From an uncultured bacterium (lineage in GTDB: Bacteria; Actinomycetota; Actinomycetes; S36-B12), in contig CAINMH010000012.1 of assembly GCA_903850745.1 (NCBI GenBank), positions 1-53,872 on the forward strand: 53,872 bases of DNA. The letters run 5' to 3'. The translations under genes were made by a program, and so were the position numbers. The notes beneath the pieces are model-generated. The model searched no databases. It was not told the DNA's origin and was given only the letters and a program-made list of their open reading frames with translations. Positions 6,784 through 13,614 of the stretch are shown here, one piece after another (position 1 is the stretch's first letter; every line of letters begins with the position of its first letter).

Positions 6784-9700
6784 CTGTGAGACCAAGAAAC
6801 GCACCCAAATAACTCAAGCCCTCGACGCTTCCGGGCGCGATCGCACGCAAGGCGGGGGAGTGGACGAGAAGACAGGCCCATTTTCCTCGGCTGACCGCGA
6901 CGTTTAAGCGGTTGGGCGAGAGTAGGAAGTCGATGCCCCGCGGTAAGTCTTCGCCGCTTGAGGTTGCCATGCTGACGATGACCACGGGTGCCTCACGGCC
7001 TTGGAACTTGTCCACCGTGCCCACGGGAACGCTGGTGAGACCCGATTCGGCTAGCAGCCGGCGTATCAGTCGTACTTGAGCGTTGTAGGCGGCCACCACG
7101 ATGAGGTCATCTTCCGCTAGTGGCCTTGGCGCCAGTGCCACGTCATGTTTGGCGTCAATCCATGTTTGCCCGAGCAGCGACTTGGCAAGACGTACGACCT
7201 CGCGTGCTTCTTCGATGCTTGAGGTCGTGTTTCCCTCATGTGGCACTTGGATCGTGGTGATACCGGCTTCAATCGATTCGAGATGACGCATTGAAGTGAC
7301 CGGCGCCGCGTGAAGTCGCCCGTCGTACTGCAACCGCGACACCGGCGCGGCAAGAGCCGGATGCATGCGGTAGGTGGACGCGAGGAAGTAGCCGCGGTCC
7401 GCCGGCATGACTCGGTTACCGGCACTCACGTGCTCTAGCACAGAGAGTTGCACTGGTTCGGGGTGTATTGCTTGACTGACCTGAGGGAGTTGTTGGGGAT
7501 CGCCCAGTAGGAGCATGGTGCGCACGGTTCGTCCCGTTGCTATCGCGTTGGCCAACGAGAACTGCCCCGCCTCATCGATGACGAGCAAATCAAGACCCAA
7601 AGTGCGGACTGAGTCGCGGCAGAAAGTCCATGCGGTTCCACCGATGACAAATCCCTTGAATTGGCGATCGGTGAATGTGTCAAGTTTTTTGACGTGCCAT
7701 GGCATTGTCTGGTCTGCACCGTCTTGCGGTTCTTTGCCGATCGGTACGAGGGGATCGGTGTCATGCACGGCTTCGAGGAAGTTCTCGACCACCGCATGTG
7801 ACTGAGCCACGACACCAATGCGCCAGCCCTCTGCTGCGAGCCGCGCTACGACACGTGAGCCCACATAAGTCTTGCCGGTGCCAGGGGGACCTTGCACAGC
7901 AACATACGAATCTGCAGTCTTCAGAGCCATCGCGATGTCATCTACATCGATACCGGTGCGATGCAGGGGAGTGCGTCGACGGGGCGCATCGCCAAGCAGT
8001 AGATCGCCCCATGTCGATGGCGGAAATGCCTCATCTGATTGGCTCAGTCGATTGCAAACTTCTTGTGCGAGCTCGGTCAGTGCCTTCTTGAGCGCTCGGG
8101 TGTCGACGGGTCCACGAGGCAGCACGGCGATCGGGAGCGCGTCCCAGATCTCTTCCTCGGCCCCCGCAAGTTCTTCAACGACTATGTCGTTGCCGATCTG
8201 GACGATGGACGCTTTACGAAAGTTACGGGGCCCCTCGACGCGAAACGCGCCTAAAAGTGGCGTGTCGTAGAGCAGGAAGACAGGTCCGGGACGGTCGAAG
8301 ACGTCACGAGGCTCCTGCGTGTGAGAAGTTATGGTGACGGATCGACGTTCATTCCGCTGCCGACCGCTCTTCCCCCAGTCTGTCGCACTCACATGATCGG
8401 CGACGAAAATTGCCGGCGTGTCGCGCAGTGTGTCGTCGTCGGCCTCGCTCCACTCGAACATCTGCCACCACTGCGGACGATCCTCGCGCCGATGGAAGTT
8501 AACGGCCGCCGCGAGCAGTGCACGAGCACGCTGCTCCGGTGTGCGCTGCGCCAAGTCGTCGGGTACGCCGCTATAGAGTGCCTTGATGAGAGTCGCGATC
8601 TCTGGTGCGATGCCTGAATCTTCAGAGTCACCCTCGGGTGCGAACGGCGCCGCGCTGCGCGCCGCACTGCTCGTGCCCGGCAGCGCGCGCAGCCAGTCGT
8701 CGAGTTCCATCGTCGATAGGCAATCGACCTCGTTGTAGCGCTCGATTCTGTCTAGGCGTTCTTGAGCCTCGGGAAGATGCCCGTTGGCACGCTCCTGCAT
8801 GAAGAGGTCGTACTCAATGACTGAGCCCAGTGCGCTGACAACCGCATCGTCGTCTTTCGCGCGCGTGACGTTGTAGACCGGCTCGATGTACTTCAACGAG
8901 AGCGATTCTGTCGAGAAGCGCATGCCGTTCCTCACGGTTTTGAACAAGTCAACTAGGCGTTTTTCACTCACGATCTGATCAACCTCACTTTCGCGCACTC
9001 CATGCCGCTGCGCGAGAGAAAGTAGAGCCGCACGCTCATAGTTGGCGTAGTGATAGATATGCATCCCAGGATTCGCGGCACGACGGGCCATCACCTCGTC
9101 GACGAAGCTCACAAACGCGATGCGTTCTTCAGCCCGATTATGCGCAATGTAGGCATGGAACTTGAATTCACCGTTTTCAAGCCAGCCATAGCCAAACATG
9201 TATTCGAGACTGCGGCCGTCGAGCCATTGTGGGAAGCCTTCCATGTCGAACCAAATGTCACCCGCGTCGCGGGTGGGCATCGCGTCTAGGACATTTTGGT
9301 CAACAACCTCGAATAGGATTTCCACGGCCTGCTCGGCGCGGACCTGCAGGGCAGCTTGGGCGCGCAATTTCTCGAAGGTGTTCGTCGAGACTTTGTTTGG
9401 CCGGTTCGTTGGATCGACTGTTGCCAGTTGGTCGATTGTGGCTATCCCCGCGTCGATTAGTTTGTCCCGTGTGGTGGATCGGATGCCTTGTACGAGCGAG
9501 AGGTCGCGATCCTCACGACGGCCGTCCTTACACAGCGTCGCCCAATCGCAGCGAGTGCACGCTTCCCGTTGTGCTGCCCAGATCGGGTCTGGCAAGCCAC
9601 CCGCAGTTTCGAGACGATTTTGTAGGCGTTCGCGCACTTCCCGAGCCGCTGCCGCGAAGCGATCAGCATCGCCATGCCAGTTCTCGTCACGTGCGAGCCA

Positions 9701-10231
9701 CAGGTGCACCCGCTTAGGCATCGGCCAACCGAGTCGCACCAGAGCCTCGGCGTAGGCGCCGACCTGGAGCGCTGCAGTGCGCTTCGCTGATGTGGCGGAC
9801 TTTGCGTCAATGGGTTCGTAGACCGCGCGCCCATCGGCCCCACGCTCGATGTTGCCACTCTCGTCATAAGCGAGTGCGAGAAAGTCGACATAACCAAGGA
9901 AATCGCCCGTATAGAGAGTGGCCTGGTAGATGACCGGCACTTCATCGCACATGGCTTGCTCGGTGGCCTGCCAGGCGGCACGGTAGCTGGCATCGTCGTA
10001 GTTCACCGGTGTTGCGATGATGCGTACATCCCCTAGAGGCAACTCTTCGAGCCGGCGTCGCTCGTGCTGGCGGCCTTGCTCTGCGAGCAAATCGAGCATG
10101 GGGTCATCTACGCTCTCGTGCGCCAGATTGCCGAGGACGCGTGCCACATTCAACGCCACACGATGGTCGCACTCCAACTCCGCGACAAGGTCCTGCGGTG
10201 AGACTACCCAGCGCCCATCAATTCGTTGCAT
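6770..10231 (-). CDS. TM0106-family RecB-like nuclease fused to an SF1 DNA2/NAM7-type helicase
   Basis: The 1153-residue product starts at an ATG after AGGGGGAATC. The N-terminal third is RecB-like nuclease with the accessory cysteine motif ACTRCDWATLC near residue 225. Around residue 324, WFDMEGFP...LEYMFGYGW carries the D-x-E of an RNase-H-like exonuclease fold, as in TM0106 proteins. The C-terminal third is a complete superfamily 1B helicase: GPPGTGKT near 780, VIDEAGQ near 885, LLGDPQQLPQ, TVDKFQGREAPVV, and NRLNVAVSRGKWACL near 1112. It should resect or degrade DNA or RNA in an ATP-driven way, as part of repair or anti-phage defence; which is unknown. It appears intact and stands alone on its strand, convergent with the hypothetical gene at 5842. 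Confidence 0.9.
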   Translation of the reverse strand: MQRIDGRWVVSPQDLVAELECDHRVALNVARVLGNLAHESVDDPMLDLLAEQGRQHERRRLEELPLGDVRIIATPVNYDDASYRAAWQATEQAMCDEVPVIYQATLYTGDFLGYVDFLALAYDESGNIERGADGRAVYEPIDAKSATSAKRTAALQVGAYAEALVRLGWPMPKRVHLWLARDENWHGDADRFAAAAREVRERLQNRLETAGGLPDPIWAAQREACTRCDWATLCKDGRREDRDLSLVQGIRSTTRDKLIDAGIATIDQLATVDPTNRPNKVSTNTFEKLRAQAALQVRAEQAVEILFEVVDQNVLDAMPTRDAGDIWFDMEGFPQWLDGRSLEYMFGYGWLENGEFKFHAYIAHNRAEERIAFVSFVDEVMARRAANPGMHIYHYANYERAALLSLAQRHGVRESEVDQIVSEKRLVDLFKTVRNGMRFSTESLSLKYIEPVYNVTRAKDDDAVVSALGSVIEYDLFMQERANGHLPEAQERLDRIERYNEVDCLSTMELDDWLRALPGTSSAARSAAPFAPEGDSEDSGIAPEIATLIKALYSGVPDDLAQRTPEQRARALLAAAVNFHRREDRPQWWQMFEWSEADDDTLRDTPAIFVADHVSATDWGKSGRQRNERRSVTITSHTQEPRDVFDRPGPVFLLYDTPLLGAFRVEGPRNFRKASIVQIGNDIVVEELAGAEEEIWDALPIAVLPRGPVDTRALKKALTELAQEVCNRLSQSDEAFPPSTWGDLLLGDAPRRRTPLHRTGIDVDDIAMALKTADSYVAVQGPPGTGKTYVGSRVVARLAAEGWRIGVVAQSHAVVENFLEAVHDTDPLVPIGKEPQDGADQTMPWHVKKLDTFTDRQFKGFVIGGTAWTFCRDSVRTLGLDLLVIDEAGQFSLANAIATGRTVRTMLLLGDPQQLPQVSQAIHPEPVQLSVLEHVSAGNRVMPADRGYFLASTYRMHPALAAPVSRLQYDGRLHAAPVTSMRHLESIEAGITTIQVPHEGNTTSSIEEAREVVRLAKSLLGQTWIDAKHDVALAPRPLAEDDLIVVAAYNAQVRLIRRLLAESGLTSVPVGTVDKFQGREAPVVIVSMATSSGEDLPRGIDFLLSPNRLNVAVSRGKWACLLVHSPALRAIAPGSVEGLSYLGAFLGLTVTDD

Positions 10232-10329
10232 GATTCCCCCTGTTGAATTCCAAGGCCGAGCCTACGCGGCGCCCCGGATAGCTTTTCGCGCGCTCGACGA
10301 ACCCCGCTGGTAGCCACCCCGCCTGAGTC

Positions 10330-10355
10330 GGCTGGCTGCGTGCGAACAGCCAGCC
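10330..10355 (-). terminator. Hairpin downstream of the VWA gene
   Basis: GGCTGGCTG and CAGCCAGCC form a perfect 9-bp inverted repeat around an 8-base loop, 39 bases beyond the stop of the VWA gene. There is no U-tract, so this would be an actinobacterial I-shaped terminator or an mRNA-stabilising hairpin. Confidence 0.55.
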
Positions 10356-10393
10356 CGCCCGCTCGTCGCTGTGAACGAACACCATCGAATCGG

Positions 10394-11719
10394 TCACAAC
10401 TCATCCTCGGAAGAATCAGGCGTGTTCGGCCGAGGCTTGCGACGCGACGTCTTCCCGCGGCTCTCTGCCATCGACTCCGTGAACATCTTGGAGTTGAACG
10501 CCATCGGCATCGTTTCCAGGCTCACTTCGAAGTCACGCAACTCTGCCAAGGTCTTGTCAAGGCGCGCGGCGACTTCCTCGGAGATGTCGGCGGCTTCGTT
10601 GCGCTTCGACGAAACTTTCTGCACTGCATCGGCGATGGCCGAGGCAGCGGTTTCGGGGTCGTAGTTGCGTAGAGCTTCGGCCGCGGCCTTCTTGGTCTCG
10701 TCGACCTCGAGGATGAGACGCTCGACTTCGACCACCGGGTTTGGCAGCACACCACGCGCTTCGTCTCCGGGCACCACGTTGACGACAATCGGCATCGTGA
10801 TGCGGTGCTCGGCAAGGTCGACTGCCGAAGTGAACTGCAGCTGTAGCTCAGCGATCGGCCGAGTTCCGAGCTCCCGTACGGCTTCGACTCCGAGTTGCAC
10901 CAAAAGGCGGCGCTGCTCGCCGGAGTAGAGGTCGCCTAGTGTGACAACCACCGAGCGGTCGTCGGCCCAGTGCGGAACATCGTGCCGCACGGTGATGCGG
11001 TTGACCGCTGCGTCACTTGGCGTGATTCGCAATGTGGCAGCGAGCACCGATACGTCGAGCAGATCGGACACCGTTTGTGCGATCTCGGCAGAGGCCACAT
11101 CGACTGTTTCAGCGAACCTGTGGGTGCCGTTGCCACCCCGTGTCATGGCGTCAAGCAGCACCTCGTCGTAATCGAGGCCGAGGCCGACGGTGCTGGTGAC
11201 AATAGAGTCGCTGACCGCACTGCGTGCCACATCGTGCATACGCTGCGGATCGACCTCGCCGGCGTTGGCGTGACCATCGGAAAGCAGCAACAACGTGGCA
11301 CCGGTGTGTCCGGTGGCAGCGAGCGACGACTTCACTTCACGCAAGGCCAGCAGGTAGCCACCCGAAAGATTGGTAGAACCACCAGAATGGATGCCGCGCA
11401 CCGTGTGAATGAGTGCTTCGAGGTTGTGGTCGGCCATCGGACGAACCGGAATGGTGACCTGCGCATCGTCATCGAAAACGACCAAGCCGAAGCAGTCGCG
11501 CTGCCCGAGCCGTCGCGCCAGGGACTCGATGGACGTGCGGGCCGCCTCTAGTGGCTCGCCACTCATGGAACCGGAGCGGTCGAGTACCACGACCAACGTA
11601 CGTGCGGGACGTTCGGCAACTCGCTCATCGGCGGGTGCAGTGAGCTCGAGCAGGCACGTGACCTGGTTCTCCTCGTCGAGGGCGATCAGGTCAAGATCAA
11701 GATGGGCTGTGATGTGCAT
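10394..11719 (-). CDS. von Willebrand factor A (VWA) domain protein
   Basis: The start is the ATG at 11719 (track start 11779), because GAGGAGGCAACC lies directly before it; the product is 441 residues. It begins with a beta-rich segment (HITAHLDLDLIALDEE), followed from about residue 45 by LVVVLDRSGSMSGEP, a perfect MIDAS D-x-S-x-S motif. Further MIDAS-associated residues are seen in SGGSTNLSGGY and LLLLSDGHAN. After the VWA domain comes a beta-sandwich-like region, then a helical segment (AAAEALRNYDPETAASAIADAVQKV), and a basic/acidic tail (KTSRRKPRPNTPDSSEDEL). There is no signal peptide or membrane helix, so a cytoplasmic metal-dependent protein-binding role is likely. It lies 10 bp downstream of the phosphatase gene and is probably co-transcribed with it. 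Confidence 0.9.
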   Translation of the reverse strand: MHITAHLDLDLIALDEENQVTCLLELTAPADERVAERPARTLVVVLDRSGSMSGEPLEAARTSIESLARRLGQRDCFGLVVFDDDAQVTIPVRPMADHNLEALIHTVRGIHSGGSTNLSGGYLLALREVKSSLAATGHTGATLLLLSDGHANAGEVDPQRMHDVARSAVSDSIVTSTVGLGLDYDEVLLDAMTRGGNGTHRFAETVDVASAEIAQTVSDLLDVSVLAATLRITPSDAAVNRITVRHDVPHWADDRSVVVTLGDLYSGEQRRLLVQLGVEAVRELGTRPIAELQLQFTSAVDLAEHRITMPIVVNVVPGDEARGVLPNPVVEVERLILEVDETKKAAAEALRNYDPETAASAIADAVQKVSSKRNEAADISEEVAARLDKTLAELRDFEVSLETMPMAFNSKMFTESMAESRGKTSRRKPRPNTPDSSEDEL

Positions 11720-11729
11720 GGTTGCCTCC

Positions 11730-12089
11730 TCAGGCTTCTGTCGAACGATCGAACGTGCTGGGTGTTGCGTGCTCAGCAATGAGCCCTTCCGCAGATGGGC
11801 CCAGCAGCCACGCCTCGAAGTTCCCGTTGGAGAGAACTGCGTTGCCGCGACGGCTTCGCTGGAGTGTCAAGGCACTTGCGGCGCTGAACCCGTGGTGCAT
11901 CAGCACCAAGGCCATCACGAGGCCGGACCTGTTAACCCCCGCTTGGCAGCGGATCAGAACCCGCTCACCTGCGAGCCAGTGTTGGTACGCGTTGCGTGCC
12001 AAGCTGACTGCTTTAAGTTCTACCAGTGGGGTCAGACAACTATCGGGAAAGCCAAACCGCAGCTCCTCGACTCCCCATGGCGCGGGCAT
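11730..12089 (-). CDS. Dual-specificity/tyrosine-type protein phosphatase, N-terminally shortened
   Basis: The catalytic P-loop is RVLIRCQAGVNRSGLVMALVLM (Cys and Arg in C-x5-R, then S-G), typical of cysteine-dependent dual-specificity phosphatases in actinobacteria. The upstream FPDS could supply the general acid Asp. The annotated ATG at 12089 gives 119 residues. However, the same frame stays open upstream and reads LPGLWQGGTEDADA, a motif I know from the N-terminus of this family. No ATG, GTG or TTG exists between it and the preceding TAG. A segment usually present between that motif and 'GVEELRFGF' also appears to be missing. The gene may therefore be damaged or use an unusual start. It should dephosphorylate proteins; it probably forms an operon with the VWA gene. 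Confidence 0.7.
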   Translation of the reverse strand: MPAPWGVEELRFGFPDSCLTPLVELKAVSLARNAYQHWLAGERVLIRCQAGVNRSGLVMALVLMHHGFSAASALTLQRSRRGNAVLSNGNFEAWLLGPSAEGLIAEHATPSTFDRSTEA

Positions 12090-12225
12090 CGCATCGGCGT
12101 CCTCGGTTCCGCCTTGCCAAAGGCCCGGAAGGATCTCTGTTGGCGCATATTCGGGCCAATGCTGAACCTAAGTGTCAGCCCCGACGGCTACGGTGAAAAC
12201 GAAAGACAAAGCGGTTGGGGGAGTT

Positions 12226-12858
12226 ATGCGCGAAGAAGAACGTTTGGCGCACCTGCGGTCTTGGCAGTTGACCGCCGAAATAGTCGGTCGCGGGCTTCCA
12301 GAACTCTTCCTTATGTGCCTGCGCTCGGCTGATGGCCAAAGTGACTGCCTCTATCTGTATGACGTCCAGATGTCTCCTCGAATCATCATCGATCGACGGG
12401 GCCCGATTACCACACACGAGGGGCGCGTCTGGGCGTATGACGAGTGGAATCAGCGGGCAGCCGATGATGCAGCCGGCTTCGCTGAGGAGATCGGAATGGA
12501 TGAACTTGGCATGTGGTTGTGTGCTGATGAGACGCCTGATTCCCGCGTCGCTGTTGCCTGCTATTCGATCGCTGCCGTTTTGGAGAATCCGGAGGCCCGA
12601 GCTCTTCCAATTTGGCACGAATCCATTGAAGGCGAGGATGGCTTCGTTCAGGAACGTCTGCTTGCACTGTACGAATTCGCCGATGGAATTCTGGGCGATG
12701 CGCAGGAGATGCCTAGAGGGGAGGAGTCTCCAAGGTTTCCGGCTGCTGCTTGGCTGTGGGCGATCGAATTAGATGGAGAATCTAGCCGCATCTTCAACAT
12801 CCGACACGCGGTCAGCTATCGCATGGACGACATGATCTTCAATCTCAATTACCCGTAG
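12226..12858 (+). CDS. Hypothetical protein
   Basis: The ATG at 12226 is preceded by TTGGGGGAG and is preferred over the track start at 12172, giving 210 residues. The protein is acidic and aromatic-rich (GRVWAYDEWNQRAADDAAGF, AAAWLWAIELDGESSRIFNI), with no signal peptide, membrane helix or recognised catalytic motif. It is divergent from the phosphatase gene. Similar small acidic proteins are often immunity or cargo genes in accessory regions, but nothing here proves that. It is followed by a palindrome and a two-gene unit on the same strand. Confidence 0.55.
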   Translation: MREEERLAHLRSWQLTAEIVGRGLPELFLMCLRSADGQSDCLYLYDVQMSPRIIIDRRGPITTHEGRVWAYDEWNQRAADDAAGFAEEIGMDELGMWLCADETPDSRVAVACYSIAAVLENPEARALPIWHESIEGEDGFVQERLLALYEFADGILGDAQEMPRGEESPRFPAAAWLWAIELDGESSRIFNIRHAVSYRMDDMIFNLNYP

Positions 12859-12905
12859 TTGTCTGCGTTTCGTTCGAACCGAACGGCCGCACATCTCATC
12901 ACTGA

Positions 12906-12927
12906 TTTAGTTAACTAAACGGGAGGG
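12906..12927 (+). promoter_or_regulatory. AT-rich palindrome abutting a ribosome binding site
   Basis: TTTAGTTAACTAAA (12906-12919) is a perfect 14-base palindrome in otherwise GC-rich DNA. It is followed immediately by the Shine-Dalgarno GGGAGGG (12921-12927) and the ATG at 12933. A dimeric repressor could bind here and shut off the downstream gene pair. The binding protein is unknown. Confidence 0.5.
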
Positions 12928-12932
12928 TCAAA

Positions 12933-13094
12933 ATGTCTGAGAAAAAGAAGCAAGAGTTGAAGGTTGTATCGACGCCCAAGGCACCGGCTCGTATGACGGA
13001 CGAAGAAATCATGGCTTGGGCCCAGGAGGCTTGGAAGCACTTGGTGAAAGACATGCAGCCTGAGCCGCCTGACCCCGAAAAGGAATCCAAATGA
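12933..13094 (+). CDS. Small basic/acidic protein, first gene of a coupled pair
   Basis: This 53-codon ORF is not in the track. It starts at an ATG with a strong ribosome binding site and ends in an ATGA overlap with the next gene. The sequence MSEKKKQELKVVSTPKAPA is followed by the helix MTDEEIMAWAQEAWKHLVKDM and a Pro/Glu-rich tail. The short helix plus disordered tail suggests a partner-binding or antitoxin-like peptide. It shares the start MSEKK with the next protein. Function unknown. Confidence 0.6.
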   Translation: MSEKKKQELKVVSTPKAPARMTDEEIMAWAQEAWKHLVKDMQPEPPDPEKESK

Positions 13095-13603
13095 GCGAAA
13101 AGAAGCGCGTTAGTTCTCCGACCGAGGTCTACAACCAATGGGTCAAGGCGAATGCTGGGATGGACCCTATGCAGCCAACCGACGAGCAAGACGCGGATTA
13201 CATGAAACGGCTGGTCGAAGCCGACCCCAGCATCACCGGCAAAGGATGGGCTGAAGCGGTGGCGGAGATGAGTGAAGAAGAGCACGCCGAGCTGTTACAA
13301 CGTCCCGAATACTGCGGAGTGAACCCCGCCACACCAGATGCGGAAGCGGCAATCTCAGATCGGATCACTTGGGGTGTTCAGACCGCGGAATCAATGCTCC
13401 GCAGGCAGGCTGGGGCGACCTTCGAATTGGTATCTCCACTCGGCCCTGTCACCGTACGAGACCGGGCGGGCGAGCTAGTGGCCACCTTCACCGAAGACGG
13501 CTGGACCGAGTCAGATGGGTCAGTGCATTTGTGGAGCAACATTCGCGAGGGCGGACCCCACGCGATTGGACAATCCATCATGCGCAAGTACCTCAGAGAT
13601 TGA
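13091..13603 (+). CDS. Hypothetical protein, second gene of the coupled pair
   Basis: The 170-residue protein overlaps the preceding small ORF by four bases (ATGA). The N-terminal half is helical and acidic (EVYNQWVKANAGMDPM, KGWAEAVAEMSEEEHAELL). The C-terminal half looks like beta-strands (FELVSPLGPVTVRDRAGELVATFTEDG, then VHLWSNIREGGPHAIG). No family is recognised and there is no catalytic motif I can defend. Tight coupling to a 53-residue partner behind a palindrome gives the layout of a regulated two-component module such as a toxin-antitoxin pair, but the sequences do not confirm this. It ends 12 bp from the convergent helicase gene. Confidence 0.6.
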   Translation: MSEKKRVSSPTEVYNQWVKANAGMDPMQPTDEQDADYMKRLVEADPSITGKGWAEAVAEMSEEEHAELLQRPEYCGVNPATPDAEAAISDRITWGVQTAESMLRRQAGATFELVSPLGPVTVRDRAGELVATFTEDGWTESDGSVHLWSNIREGGPHAIGQSIMRKYLRD

Positions 13604-13614
13604 CGCCGCTAAGG

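Noticed and set aside
10970-12332. 193-aa and 307-aa plus-strand ORFs
   Set aside because: They are antisense to the VWA and phosphatase genes, which carry MIDAS and C-x5-R motifs; no family features appear in the plus frames.
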